Of a DNA stretch of 51,490 bases, positions 41,122 through 51,346 are shown one piece after another (positions within the stretch are counted from its first letter, which is position 1; every line of letters begins with the position of its first letter). Source of the DNA: Candidatus Cloacimonetes bacterium 4572_55. GTDB lineage: Bacteria; 4572-55. The notes under the pieces are model-generated. The model was not told where the DNA came from, made no database searches, and saw only the letters and a list, made by a program, of their open reading frames with translations. Where the stretch lies: contig NBMB01000042.1 of the NCBI GenBank assembly GCA_002084765.1, positions 1 to 51,490 on the forward strand, in the 5' to 3' direction. Position numbers and translations under genes: made by a program.

Positions 41122-43302
41122 GTGTTTGGTCTTGAACGCAATTTATTCTTCCGGGTCCAGCCGGATCCGGAAAGTGAGTATTATGAGTTAGGCGAGTATT
41201 CCAGCAATATTCCCCGCTGGTGTCCGGGTTGTGGAGATTTTGGCATTTTGACCGCAATCCAAAAGTTGTGCCATGAAGAGCAATTGCCACCCGAAAAAAC
41301 TGTTTTTGCGTCTGGGATCGGGTGCTCAAGCCGATTCCCCCACTATATGAAAACGTATGGTTTTCACGGTCTGCATGGTCGGGCGTTTCCGGTGGCGGAA
41401 GGCATCAAGGTGCATCGTCCCGATCTGCATGTATTTGTCAACACAGGCGATGGCGATTGTTGCAGCATCGGAGCGATGCACTGGATCCACGCGATTCGTT
41501 ATAATATCGATATGGTGGCGATCCTGCACGACAACAATATTTATGGCTTGACAAAAGCGCAGACATCGCCGACGTCTCCGGTCGGATTAAAGAGTAATAC
41601 CAATCCTCGAGGCGGCGTATTGAACCCGCTTAATCCGATGTGCGCCACTATGGGTCTCGGAAAAGATACGGCTTCTTTTGTAGCGCAAGTAGTGGATTGG
41701 ATGCCCGACCTGCTCTATCAAGTGATCCGGGAGGCGTATCGCCACAAAGGTTTTTCTTTTGTGCGGGTGATGCAACGCTGCCCAAAATATACAGCCGGGG
41801 TGTTTGCATCGGCATTGGCTCACCCGGAGAAAGAAGTACTTCTGTTGGAGGATGTGTATGGGCGGATAAAAATTTCCGATAGTATGAAAAAAATGGTTAA
41901 AAACGTTTTAAAGCACGATTTTAGAGATATTCATACTGCACGTGAGGTTTCGACTTGCTCAGAACGCTACCCGGTGGGCATTCTCTACTGTAACGAAAAT
42001 ATTCAAAGTTACGGCGAACTCAAACGCCCAAAAGTAAAAAATACCCCAGCGCGCATCCGAAGCGTGATGGAGAAAGAGTTCGATAAGGTAACCAAAAAGA
42101 AAAGGGGGAAAGCCGCGCCCGGTGCCCCTCAAATGACTATTAATGGCAATACAGCGGTCGGTATGGGGATCATATCCTCCGGCATGGAGATTTGCTCCTT
42201 CCATCCGATCGATCCGGCAATCCCGGCAATGAGCTACCTGAGCGAAGTGTTCGAGACCGTTGGCGGAATCATGCACCAGGCAGAGGACCCGATAGCCGCA
42301 TTAGGATTTGCGATTGGCGCGTCCTATTCCGGCACATGCGCGGTCACAATCACCTCGGGTCCCGGATTTGCCCTAATGACCGAATTTCTGGCGCTTGCCT
42401 GCATGACGGAAATTCCTGTCGTGATCGTCAATGTGCAACGAAGCGGACCCAGCAGCGGTCTCAATACCAAGGCGGAACAGGGCGATCTGTTGACAGCCGT
42501 ATTTGGAGCTCCTGGCGACGCCCCAAAAATTGTCATAGCCCCCTCATCCCCGAAGGAGCTGTTTTTCTCGATCATCACCAGTCGGAAGCTGGCAGAAGAG
42601 TTTCGGATGCCAGTGATTATCCTGTCAGATGCCAATCTGGCAAAAAAACGAGAGGCTTTCGATCGATTGGAGTTCAAAGATGAATGGGTTGCCTCGCCGA
42701 TTGATCAAACGCCTGTTCCGGAAAAAACAAAGCCTTACGATTGGGACCCCAAAACCGGCTTGTCCAAACGGTTTATCCCCGGACAGCCGAATGGAATGCA
42801 CGCCTTGACTGGTCTGGCGCATAGCCGAAACAGCAAGGTCGCGTATGAGTCCGGAACCAATCAGGATGCGTGCAATCATCGGAGTTTGAAGCTGGCGACT
42901 CTTCGAAAAACGCTGAAAACGCCCACGGTTCTCGGCGATCCAGGAGGCGATCTGCTCCTCGTCACTTGGGGAAGTCTCAAAAATGAGGCGCAAACCGCTG
43001 TGATGTCAGCCCGTAAAGCGGGGATAAAAGTCTCTTCGCTTCATCTGACGTATCTGAATCCGTTGCCGCCAGGATTGAAAAGTATTCTCAAAAATTTCAA
43101 AAAAGTAGCGACTTTAGAGATCAATTATTCGGATAGCTTAGACGATGAATTGATCAATGAGGGAAATCGCCGCTATGGAGACCTTGCCTGGTTGTTACGA
43201 GCAAAATATCTGGTTGACGTCGATAGCTGGACATCGACTGACGCCGCGATATTCAAGGCGAAAAGCATCGAAAAAATGATCCGTGATCGGATGAAAAAAT
43301 AA
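41122..43302 (+). CDS. 2-oxoacid:ferredoxin oxidoreductase, beta-alpha fusion
   Basis: 726 residues; GTG 41122 follows AAGGAG by eight bases. Residues about 30-290 form the beta (TPP-binding) part: RWCPGCGDFGILTAI, SGIGCSSRF, and the TPP/Mg motif VNTGDGDCCSIGAMHWIHAI with NNIYGLTKAQ. Residues about 340-720 form the alpha part: NGNTAVGMGIISSGMEICSFHP, EDPIAALGFAIGASYSGT, TSGPGFALMTEFLALA, VNVQRSGPSSGLNTKAEQGD. The gamma domain usually fused to alpha is absent. The order beta then alpha in one chain is the reverse of the usual separate KorA/KorB genes. It would oxidise a 2-oxoacid (2-oxoglutarate most likely) to acyl-CoA with ferredoxin, or run in reverse in CO2 fixation. Terminator at 43310. 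Confidence 0.88.
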   Translation: MFGLERNLFFRVQPDPESEYYELGEYSSNIPRWCPGCGDFGILTAIQKLCHEEQLPPEKTVFASGIGCSSRFPHYMKTYGFHGLHGRAFPVAEGIKVHRPDLHVFVNTGDGDCCSIGAMHWIHAIRYNIDMVAILHDNNIYGLTKAQTSPTSPVGLKSNTNPRGGVLNPLNPMCATMGLGKDTASFVAQVVDWMPDLLYQVIREAYRHKGFSFVRVMQRCPKYTAGVFASALAHPEKEVLLLEDVYGRIKISDSMKKMVKNVLKHDFRDIHTAREVSTCSERYPVGILYCNENIQSYGELKRPKVKNTPARIRSVMEKEFDKVTKKKRGKAAPGAPQMTINGNTAVGMGIISSGMEICSFHPIDPAIPAMSYLSEVFETVGGIMHQAEDPIAALGFAIGASYSGTCAVTITSGPGFALMTEFLALACMTEIPVVIVNVQRSGPSSGLNTKAEQGDLLTAVFGAPGDAPKIVIAPSSPKELFFSIITSRKLAEEFRMPVIILSDANLAKKREAFDRLEFKDEWVASPIDQTPVPEKTKPYDWDPKTGLSKRFIPGQPNGMHALTGLAHSRNSKVAYESGTNQDACNHRSLKLATLRKTLKTPTVLGDPGGDLLLVTWGSLKNEAQTAVMSARKAGIKVSSLHLTYLNPLPPGLKSILKNFKKVATLEINYSDSLDDELINEGNRRYGDLAWLLRAKYLVDVDSWTSTDAAIFKAKSIEKMIRDRMKK

Positions 43303-43309
43303 TAGCGTG

Positions 43310-43345
43310 AAAAAGCCCGCGATCTTATGGAACGCGGGCTTTTTT
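43310..43345 (+). terminator. Rho-independent terminator of the oxidoreductase gene
   Basis: AAAAAGCCCGCG and CGCGGGCTTTTTT form a 12-bp stem with an 11-base loop eight bases after the stop codon. Confidence 0.93.
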
Positions 43346-43578
43346 GACAGGAATAACACACGAATTTCCCCTATTCATCTCGATTTTTTTTGGTTCAGAA
43401 TCAAGTTCTATTTTAAGATACAACCTGAGCCAAGCCTCTCCGAAAAATACTCTCTGTGACAAGACCCTAACAATCTTATCCTGCCTGAATATTTACTCTT
43501 TTTTCCATAAAAAATCTTGCTATTTTAGACTAATAGTGTATTATTCCACATGTAAACTATTAAAAATTTTAGGGATTA

Positions 43579-44139
43579 ATGATGGAACTACTCACAAATG
43601 TCGAATTTATTTTACTGCAAATCATAACTGAAATCGAGAATATTTCAGGCTATAATATCGCCCACATAGTCAATATACGTGGATATAGGGAATGGGCTGA
43701 TTTGAGCAAAACATCGATTTATAACGGTCTTAGGAAGTTAGAAAAAAAGCGGCTGGTCAGCGCATATTTGGATACGGAAAAGAGAGGCAAGGGGCCGGTT
43801 CCCCGAAAATATTCCGTAACTAAAGAAGGGAAAACGCTTGTTCTCAAAAAAATGGTCGAATACCTCTCAACGACCCGTGAACGGAATAAACGATTTGACC
43901 TTGCGCTCTCTTCAGTGCAATTACTGGAAAAATCCATTGTTCTTCAGGCATTATCCAAAAGAGAGTCGTTCCTGATTGCCGAAGAAAAAAAAGTGAGAGC
44001 TGACTATAATAGATGTCGACCATGCTTGTCTTTGGGGGCAGAATCTCTCTACCGTCATATTTTGAGCTCTATTACTAACGAGATTTTATTTACAAAAGAA
44101 TTAATTGATTTTATCAAAGAGTATTCAAAAAGTATTTAG
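43579..44139 (+). CDS. PadR-family transcriptional regulator
   Basis: 186 residues. The winged-helix domain lies at about residues 5-90: EFILLQIITEIENISGYNIAHIV, then LSKTSIYNGLRKLEKKRLVSAYL (recognition helix), then the wing GPVPRKYSVTKEGKTLV. The C-terminal half is helical, as in the PadR-like Vir_act_alpha_C domain used for dimers. It probably controls its own gene and perhaps the secreted-protein gene that starts 43 bp downstream. The effector is unknown. Confidence 0.85.
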   Translation: MMELLTNVEFILLQIITEIENISGYNIAHIVNIRGYREWADLSKTSIYNGLRKLEKKRLVSAYLDTEKRGKGPVPRKYSVTKEGKTLVLKKMVEYLSTTRERNKRFDLALSSVQLLEKSIVLQALSKRESFLIAEEKKVRADYNRCRPCLSLGAESLYRHILSSITNEILFTKELIDFIKEYSKSI

Positions 44140-44182
44140 GATTTTAAAAATATTTTTTAAATTTTTTAAATGAGAGGTAGCG

Positions 44183-45478
44183 ATGAAATCTTTGTATGTG
44201 GTTATTATGAGCGTAATCGTCTTAACCCTGACCCAAATTTCGGCTTTTGCCGAGTGGGAGACGGTCGATTCTGGCGTAACCGACGATCTGTACGGCGTAT
44301 TTTTTATCAACGAAAACCTGGGTTTTGCAACTGGATGGAGAAACAATGGCCCTGGCGGCGTCATCCTGAAAACCACAAATAGCGGCGACAACTGGACATC
44401 GTCCATGCCAGTTCCCGGATCATACATTTTTGGGGTCTCGTTTACCTCGGACTCAAAAGGATTTGTGGCTGGTAGCGACGCCGGAAACACATTTAACGCC
44501 ATGATCTTGACCACTACCGATTCTGGAGAGGAGTGGTCTATGTCCCTGTTCCCGTCCAGCTATGGCTTCTATCTGGTGGACTTTCCGGTCCGGAGTGTGG
44601 GTTATGCCTGCGGTTATTTGGGAATCATGAAAAAAACCACAAATGGCGGCGATACCTGGACCTCCATTTCATCTGGAACGTCAGAGGTGATTCGCTTAAT
44701 GTACTTTGTGGATGAAAATATCGGTTATATTGTCAGCGGCGTCAATTATTATAGCCCAAACAAAGTCCGAAAGACAACTGACGGAGGCGACAGTTGGTCG
44801 TTAGTCCATGATTTTGGCGGAAGCATGGGCATTGGCGGCATCTATTTTCAGGATGCGGACAGGGGCGTTATTGCCGGGAACAATGGCTCGGAGGTCGTGC
44901 TGAAGACGACCGACGGCGGTAATACTTGGGAAACCACACACACGGGACCTTCCTCCGGCGCGGTGCAGAGTCTGCATTTTAAAGAAAATAGCGGCTGGGC
45001 GGTCGGAAATTCCGGTCGGATTCTGCACACGACCGACTATGGCGATACTTGGGAACTTGACGCAACGGTAACCCCATCTTCTACAACGCTACTGGCTGTA
45101 TTTCAGGTGCAGCAAACCGTTTATGCCACCGGAAGCTCGGGGCGGATGTTCAAGAAAGACCTGGATGGAATTGGAATTGAGGAGCCAGAGCATGCCTCCG
45201 TATCTCCAGTCCTGCACCAAAACCATCCGAATCCATTTTATACGCGCACGGCAATATCATTTTCATTGGCTGACGCGGAGCGTGTCCATCTTTCCATATA
45301 CAACACAACCGGAGAGTTGGTCAAATCGTTGGCTCATGATTTATTTCGAGCTGGAGATCATGAGGTCTCCTGGGACGGCTCCAACGAGATTGGGCAACGC
45401 GTGGCCCCAGGAGTTTATTTCTATCGGATTGTGACGGATCGCATCGATCAATCGAAATGTATGGTGATTTTAAAATAA
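44183..45478 (+). CDS. Secreted Ycf48/BNR-like propeller protein with T9SS-type sorting domain
   Basis: 431 residues. The signal peptide is VIVLTLTQISAFA. Six repeats of the form G-x-I/V-L-x-T-T-x-G-G-D-T-W follow (ILKTTNSGDNWTS, MKKTTNGGDTWTS, VRKTTDGGDSWSL, VLKTTDGGNTWET, ILHTTDYGDTWEL and one diverged). This is the Ycf48/sialidase-like beta-propeller. The last roughly 85 residues hold LHQNHPNPFYTRTAISFSLA and GVYFYRIVTD, the C-terminal sorting domain. It is likely secreted and cell-surface bound. Ycf48-like propellers in these bacteria have unknown ligands. Start ATG 44183 has GAGGTAGCG upstream. Confidence 0.85.
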   Translation: MKSLYVVIMSVIVLTLTQISAFAEWETVDSGVTDDLYGVFFINENLGFATGWRNNGPGGVILKTTNSGDNWTSSMPVPGSYIFGVSFTSDSKGFVAGSDAGNTFNAMILTTTDSGEEWSMSLFPSSYGFYLVDFPVRSVGYACGYLGIMKKTTNGGDTWTSISSGTSEVIRLMYFVDENIGYIVSGVNYYSPNKVRKTTDGGDSWSLVHDFGGSMGIGGIYFQDADRGVIAGNNGSEVVLKTTDGGNTWETTHTGPSSGAVQSLHFKENSGWAVGNSGRILHTTDYGDTWELDATVTPSSTTLLAVFQVQQTVYATGSSGRMFKKDLDGIGIEEPEHASVSPVLHQNHPNPFYTRTAISFSLADAERVHLSIYNTTGELVKSLAHDLFRAGDHEVSWDGSNEIGQRVAPGVYFYRIVTDRIDQSKCMVILK

Positions 45479-45543
45479 TGGTTTTTTGTATATCTTTTTT
45501 ATAAATATATTTATTTTTTTAAATTTAGAGTTAGGAGAAATTC

Positions 45544-47820
45544 GTGAAATTTAAATTGATTTTTATCGCTTTTTTGATCCACATAACCAGCATGATAGCC
45601 GCGGCAACCATCATCAATGTCCCAGATGATTACTCCTCGATTCAAGCCGCAATCAATTCGTCATCGACCGGAGATACGATCTTGGTTCAACCGGGAACCT
45701 ACAGCAGTATCTCCTTTAATGGAAAGGCGATTACCGTTGCCTCTTTGTTGCTCACCAATGGAAATGAAGATTATGTGGGGCAGACAATCATTAGCGGATA
45801 CAGCTCAAACCGTTGCGCAAGATTTAATAGTAATGAAACGGCAAACTCGGTTTTGATCGGATTTACGCTGACCAACGGTTCCCACGATTACGGAGCTGGA
45901 ATCTACTGCTACAACGGCGCCAGTCCCACGCTGAGAAACCTGATTATCAACAACAATCATGGCAACGCGGGCGATAGTTATGGCGGTGCTATGTGCCTCA
46001 TGTCTGACGCAAGCCCAACCTGCTCTGACCTGGTCTTGACCAACAACAGCGCACGAGAAGGCGGAGCCATATATTTCCACGACAATTCCGACGCCATTAT
46101 TACGAATATGACGCTGGCGAACAACTCCTCCACTCATGGCGGGGCAATGCTCATCAGCTACTCGTCCCCTGTGCTTTACAATACGGTGATGTACGGAAAC
46201 AGCTCGTCTTCGGTTGGCGGTGCCGTTTATGTGTACAACTATTCTTATCCCCAATTCCTTCATCCAACCATTTTCAATAACACGTCTGATGGCGGCGGCG
46301 GTGTGTATTGCACAGATCTGCATGGACAGCCCACAATCACCAATGGAATTATTTGGGGAAATACCCCCCAGTCAGTCCTTTCATATTCAGCCAGCACCCC
46401 AATCATCACCTATTCGGACATTCAGGAAGGAACCGGCGAATCCTGGTTTGGAACCGGCTGTATTGACGCTGACCCGCTATTTATGAGTGCCGATAACAAT
46501 GATTTTCATCTGACAGCCGCGTCGCCCTGTATTGATGCCGGCGATCCGAACTCGCCCCTTGACCCGGATGGGTCCGTGGCTGATATGGGCGCGTTTTATT
46601 TTACACCCACAGGCTTTGGGACTATCGCCGGCGTTATCACATCTGCGGAATCGGGGCAGCCGATCTCCGGAGCAACAATCACTGTCGGATATAACGAAGC
46701 TGTTTCGGCTGATGACGGATCATACAATTTTTCTGATGTCGCCGCCGGATCGTATACGCTACAAGTGATAGCAGATAACTATGTGACAGCGACCGAGGAT
46801 GTCGAATTAGCACCAGATCAGACAGTCATCGCAGACGTCGCGCTTGATGTGGATTATACAGAGACCGATTTTTTGACGTATGAACTGGAGGATAGCCCGG
46901 AACAGCAGCTATATCCCAATAATGAAGCTCCGTATGGCAACACATTGGAGGATTTAGATTGGATCGAAGTCGTTGTTGCAGAGGATGTTGAAATATCAGG
47001 CTGGGAAATGACCTTGACCTGGAGTAGTCTGGATTACCCGGGAGAGGGTGCTTTATGGGTTGTTTCGCCTGCCGGAACTGAGATCAATACGTACAACCCA
47101 CCAGACACAGGTATGGTGGAGATCACTCTCGCAACAGACGGTTTCAACGGCGAGATGTCCGCGGGAACATGGGAAATATTTATAATAGATTCTTACAATG
47201 ACGGGGGGCACCAAATCACAGACGCGATAATGTTCGTGAAATACGCAACCTATTTGCCGCCTGAGAATCTCACTATCGAAATGCTGGAAAACAACCGTGC
47301 CTCTTTGTCCTGGGATTCCCCCGATCCATTTGGCAATCGGAGCTTGATCGGCTTCCATGTATTTCTTGATGATTCGCTCATTGTGGAGACTGAGGACAAC
47401 ACGGTTATATTCGAAAATTTGGTTGCTAACCAGGATTATACAGCCGGCGTTGCAGTGCTGTATGACAATGCCCAATCGGATATAACGACCTTGACTTTTA
47501 CGTATCAAAGTATCGGCATTGAGGAGGAATCCGAGATTCAATATGCAACGGAGCTGATCGGAAATTATCCAAATCCGTTTAATCTTTATACGACGGTAGC
47601 TTTTTCTCTGAAAAATGCAAGTTATGTCCATTTAGACATTTACAATGCCGTTGGGCAAAAGGTGCAAACCTTAATCGATGGCGTTTGGGATGCTGGATCG
47701 TTTACAGTTGAATGGGATGGGACTATAGACGATGGCAAGCCAGCCCTGAGCGGGGTCTATTTTTATCAATTGAAAGTCGGAGGCCGCGTCGAAACAAAGA
47801 AGATGGTCTTGATTCAATAA
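45544..47820 (+). CDS. Secreted parallel beta-helix protein with Cna-B-like, P-domain-like and sorting domains
   Basis: 758 residues; GTG 45544 follows AGGAG. Order: signal peptide (LIFIAFLIHITSMIAAA); right-handed beta helix at about 25-350 (INVPDDYSSIQAAINSSSTG, then repeated GGAxY-x-NS turns and the choice-of-anchor end SPCIDAGDPNSPLDPDGS); carboxypeptidase-regulatory-like repeat at about 360-430 (GTIAGVITSAESGQPISGAT); proprotein-convertase-P-like beta domain at about 440-560; fibronectin-like region; and the sorting domain with IGNYPNPFNLYTTVAFSL and GVYFYQLK. Probably exported by the T9SS-like route to the surface. Gene follows the previous one by 66 bp. Confidence 0.85.
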   Translation: MKFKLIFIAFLIHITSMIAAATIINVPDDYSSIQAAINSSSTGDTILVQPGTYSSISFNGKAITVASLLLTNGNEDYVGQTIISGYSSNRCARFNSNETANSVLIGFTLTNGSHDYGAGIYCYNGASPTLRNLIINNNHGNAGDSYGGAMCLMSDASPTCSDLVLTNNSAREGGAIYFHDNSDAIITNMTLANNSSTHGGAMLISYSSPVLYNTVMYGNSSSSVGGAVYVYNYSYPQFLHPTIFNNTSDGGGGVYCTDLHGQPTITNGIIWGNTPQSVLSYSASTPIITYSDIQEGTGESWFGTGCIDADPLFMSADNNDFHLTAASPCIDAGDPNSPLDPDGSVADMGAFYFTPTGFGTIAGVITSAESGQPISGATITVGYNEAVSADDGSYNFSDVAAGSYTLQVIADNYVTATEDVELAPDQTVIADVALDVDYTETDFLTYELEDSPEQQLYPNNEAPYGNTLEDLDWIEVVVAEDVEISGWEMTLTWSSLDYPGEGALWVVSPAGTEINTYNPPDTGMVEITLATDGFNGEMSAGTWEIFIIDSYNDGGHQITDAIMFVKYATYLPPENLTIEMLENNRASLSWDSPDPFGNRSLIGFHVFLDDSLIVETEDNTVIFENLVANQDYTAGVAVLYDNAQSDITTLTFTYQSIGIEEESEIQYATELIGNYPNPFNLYTTVAFSLKNASYVHLDIYNAVGQKVQTLIDGVWDAGSFTVEWDGTIDDGKPALSGVYFYQLKVGGRVETKKMVLIQ

Positions 47821-48179
47821 AAAGTGCCTACGAAACCAAATGCTGAGAGTCAGATGCGACACATTTTTTGAAGTTAGATGTGTCGCATTTTTTTTCTGTT
47901 TCGCAAATATTTTAAAAAAAATTTCTTAGCCTTTCAGCATCAAGTGCGTTTATAAGAAATAGCCTTAAGGCAATAGTCCGGTCTCTCGCATAAATTCTTG
48001 AACGGGCTATCACGCTAAAAATATTATGAGTGCTTTGACCACAGTAAGAGGTATGATCCAATGATAATTCGCGCGCCCCCTTCACTCGTTAGCCTGAAAA
48101 ACTCATAATCTTTATTATGAAATTCCTTTTCTCGATTTAGTATAAAAAATAGATTGAATGATTTAATTTAGGAGGGTAT
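47821..48179. other. Intergenic region before the large secreted protein
   Basis: It starts with a terminator (47854-47896). The remainder shows no gene. A ribosome site GGAGGGTAT ends it. No clear promoter is seen, though AT-rich sequence near 48130 could serve. Confidence 0.5.
47854..47896 (+). terminator. Terminator after the beta-helix gene
   Basis: ATGCGACACA and TGTGTCGCAT form a perfect 10-bp stem followed by a run of T. Confidence 0.92.
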
Positions 48180-51100
48180 ATGTTTACAAAAAGATTAGTT
48201 TATTTTATTGTGATTTTTTCTGTTTATATTTTTTCAATACAAAATTTAGGAGCGAACGCTGCCGATTATGCGCAGATAAAAGCGGAACGCGCCGACGATA
48301 TGTCTACGCGCACGTTATCTCCGTCTGTCGGAAATGCCTTTATCCAGGCATTTGCCGACGACGTGGACGGTCAATTTTTGATTGGTACGCAAAATGGAGA
48401 AGAATTGCTGTATGGTTTTCCCAGCTCTCCATGGACATCTCATACGATTTTTCGCATCGACGACCAATTTTACTGCAATAATGACCGGTTGAGCGGAGCG
48501 ACTGCGATTTTTGCAGATAATCAGGCAATCGAGGACAACAACATTGTCACTGCATTTCATATCGGAGGCGTCGAGATCGTCCAGCGGTTGACTCCTGTAG
48601 GCACCAGTGATTGGGGCGCTATCCTGATCCATTATGAGATCACAAATACCGATAATGCGCCTCATGACATTGGTATGCTTTTGGAATTAGACACCATGAT
48701 CGGTTCCAATGACGCGGCTCCTCTGCTGACAAATTCAGGGCTGACGCTTGTAGAAACCGGCTTTTCTGGTTATAACATACCGAGTTTTTGGCAGGCGTTT
48801 CATGACGACAATTATGATCCAAATCAGTTGATCGGTCAAGGAACGATCGAGGGATATTATGGCGGGGTGCATTTAACGCCCCCCGACTTCCTTGTCGTGG
48901 GTCAGTGGCGCGATTTTTATAGAGTAGTTTGGGATTATACGCCGGACGGGGAGCCTTATGGCGATAGTGCTGTGCTATACCGCTGGGAGCCAAAAATAGT
49001 TGATCCAGGCGAAACGCTTCACATTGCGACTTTATATGGAGTCGGGACAGCCGCCATAAGTAGCGGTCAATTTGATCTCATCGTCTCCGCGCCCAGCGAG
49101 TTGGGATGCGTCGGGGGGCAGGTCTCTCCAAATCCTTTTGAGATCAACTTAATCGTCCGGAATTCAAGCCCGGAAACGCTGAATAATGCGACTGCGTCTA
49201 TCACATTAGATAGCGGTCTATTCCTTAATGAGGATACGCAGTCGAAATTGACGTCGCCCGCGAATATTCCGCCGGGGGAAGTCGGCGTCGCTTCATGGTC
49301 AATATTAGCCGCAAATCCGAATGAGGATGTCACCTTGACGTCTTCAATACATGTCGAGATGTCCTCGGGCGCGTCCAATTCGATCGCAACTGATGTGTTT
49401 ATCCCGGCTTGCGAGCGAAATACGCAATGCTACGCGTATGCGATTCATGATGAGGGCGCGAGTGATACCCAGATATTTACGATTGATATCAATAACGATT
49501 ATGAAGTCAGCCCGTTAGGCGAAATGCACGAAGGGTATGATATCGAAGGCATGGAAATACACCCGGCAACCGGGAAAATTTTTGCCTCTGCCGGCTCCCA
49601 TAATGTGCATGGGACAGACGGCTATCTGTTCACGATCGACCCAGAAAATGGCGAATTGGAGCCGATCGGGTACACTGGATTCAACGAGATTACCGCGCTT
49701 TCTTTCTCTCTTGCGGACAACACTCTTTGGGGATGGTCAGAGGGAGCCGGTCTGATTCGGATCAATACCATAACCGCGGAGTCCGAGCTTCTCTTTCCGT
49801 CCGACATAAATATCGAGGGTCTGGCGTGGAATAATGAAGGAAATAAATTATACGCGTCGAGCGAATCCCATTTATATGTCTATGATTCCGTGACCGGGGA
49901 TTTTGAAGTCCACGCCAATAATTTACCCGGATCCACCGAAGCTCTGGAGATGCGCCGAGATGGATACCTGATGGGTTCGATTCATCAATCCGCCCAGTTA
50001 TCGATTTTTGCATACGATGTGGAAACAATGACGGTTCTGGTAGAGGAAGATATTACCACGCCGTATAACGACATCGAGTCCATTGCCTGGCCCGATTGGT
50101 GCGAATGGGATATACACACCCGCTGTATGAATATTTATGCGAACCGTTACAATTATGTGACATTTGGCTGGGAGCTGGCACTGCCGTCCATGGAGGACGT
50201 TTTCGCATCCCTGGGAAATGATTTACAAGTTGTGGTTTCAAACAACGGCGGAACTTACATTCCCGGAACTATTAACACAATTGGCAACGCCATCCCAGGT
50301 CATGTGTATCAGGTATTTGCCGCTGGATCGGAAAGTCAGGTGTACAATCTGTGTGTGATTGGGGAAGAGATGACCTCTCCCGCGGCTTCTGTTCTGAATC
50401 CCAATCAGTGGAGCTGGGTCGCCTCGACCTGCCCCAACCCGATTCTTGTACAGGATTATTTTGCGGATATTCTTGACCAACTGGTTATTGTATCAGACGA
50501 TACGCATGGGTTTGTATATATACCTGGTCTGATTAATACGATCAATTATATGTTGCCAAATGTGGGTTACAAAGTTTATACCACATTAAACGACATAGCT
50601 TCTTTAGAAATTGACTGTTCGGCGCGGGCAACGGTCTTTGACATATCGGAATCGAATCATACCCCACAGCCGGAGTATTTCGATTTTACTGCGACCGGTC
50701 AATCATATACCATTGTGATTCAAGACGGACCCGATCTTGAATCTGGCTCGGAGATTGGTCTGTTTGACGGTGATATTTGTGTTGGCGCAGTCGTAACTCA
50801 GGGTGATTTCCCCCTGGCGATCCCTGCATGGAAAGCGTCTCCGGATCACAATCTCCCGGGATATGTCGCCGGTCAACCGATTGCTTTCAAGGTTCGCCAA
50901 AATAGCCGGACTATAGATGTCAAAGCGGAATTCGAGCTTGGAGACAGCTTTTTTGGGAGCGGTCCGTTTGCAAAGGTTTCCTTACTCGGTGAATCGTCCC
51001 TCTTGCACGGAGAAACCACGCTGCAACAGAATTATCCGAATCCCTTTAACCCGAGTTCCACAATCGGTTTTAATTTATCGACAGATCAACATGTCACGCT

Positions 51101-51290
51101 GAAGGTATACAACGCGGCTGGACAATTGATCACTACGTTGGTGAACGAGTGCCTTAGCTCAGGTCGTCACGAAGCGGTCTGGAATAGCGTGAACAATCAG
51201 GGAGAAAACGTCGGTTCTGGCGTGTACTTCTACCGCTTACAGACTTCCGACGGAGTTGACGAAATGAGGAAGATGGTTCTGATGAAATAA
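48180..51290 (+). CDS. Large secreted propeller-containing protein with sorting domain
   Basis: 1036 residues; ATG 48180 has GGAGGGTAT upstream. A signal peptide (LVYFIVIFSVYIFSIQNLGANA) is followed by a beta-rich N-terminal domain (residues 40-300), an Ig-like domain with RNSSPETLNNATASITLDSG, and a propeller-like stretch at about 415-640 (YDIEGMEIHPATGKIFASA, ITALSFSLADNTLWGWSEG). Two similar modules follow, near 660-725 and 755-815, sharing a YIPG-x-INTI core (GTYIPGTINTIGNA and GFVYIPGLINTINY). A beta domain with GSEIGLFDGDICVGAVV comes next, and finally the sorting domain QQNYPNPFNPSSTIGFNLS ending MRKMVLMK. Likely secreted to the cell surface. No enzymatic motif is evident. Confidence 0.85.
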   Translation: MFTKRLVYFIVIFSVYIFSIQNLGANAADYAQIKAERADDMSTRTLSPSVGNAFIQAFADDVDGQFLIGTQNGEELLYGFPSSPWTSHTIFRIDDQFYCNNDRLSGATAIFADNQAIEDNNIVTAFHIGGVEIVQRLTPVGTSDWGAILIHYEITNTDNAPHDIGMLLELDTMIGSNDAAPLLTNSGLTLVETGFSGYNIPSFWQAFHDDNYDPNQLIGQGTIEGYYGGVHLTPPDFLVVGQWRDFYRVVWDYTPDGEPYGDSAVLYRWEPKIVDPGETLHIATLYGVGTAAISSGQFDLIVSAPSELGCVGGQVSPNPFEINLIVRNSSPETLNNATASITLDSGLFLNEDTQSKLTSPANIPPGEVGVASWSILAANPNEDVTLTSSIHVEMSSGASNSIATDVFIPACERNTQCYAYAIHDEGASDTQIFTIDINNDYEVSPLGEMHEGYDIEGMEIHPATGKIFASAGSHNVHGTDGYLFTIDPENGELEPIGYTGFNEITALSFSLADNTLWGWSEGAGLIRINTITAESELLFPSDINIEGLAWNNEGNKLYASSESHLYVYDSVTGDFEVHANNLPGSTEALEMRRDGYLMGSIHQSAQLSIFAYDVETMTVLVEEDITTPYNDIESIAWPDWCEWDIHTRCMNIYANRYNYVTFGWELALPSMEDVFASLGNDLQVVVSNNGGTYIPGTINTIGNAIPGHVYQVFAAGSESQVYNLCVIGEEMTSPAASVLNPNQWSWVASTCPNPILVQDYFADILDQLVIVSDDTHGFVYIPGLINTINYMLPNVGYKVYTTLNDIASLEIDCSARATVFDISESNHTPQPEYFDFTATGQSYTIVIQDGPDLESGSEIGLFDGDICVGAVVTQGDFPLAIPAWKASPDHNLPGYVAGQPIAFKVRQNSRTIDVKAEFELGDSFFGSGPFAKVSLLGESSLLHGETTLQQNYPNPFNPSSTIGFNLSTDQHVTLKVYNAAGQLITTLVNECLSSGRHEAVWNSVNNQGENVGSGVYFYRLQTSDGVDEMRKMVLMK

Positions 51291-51346
51291 TTTTCTGAAA
51301 ATTCGTTATTTGCTTGGATTTTCGCCGATATTGAGTTTCTAAATAA

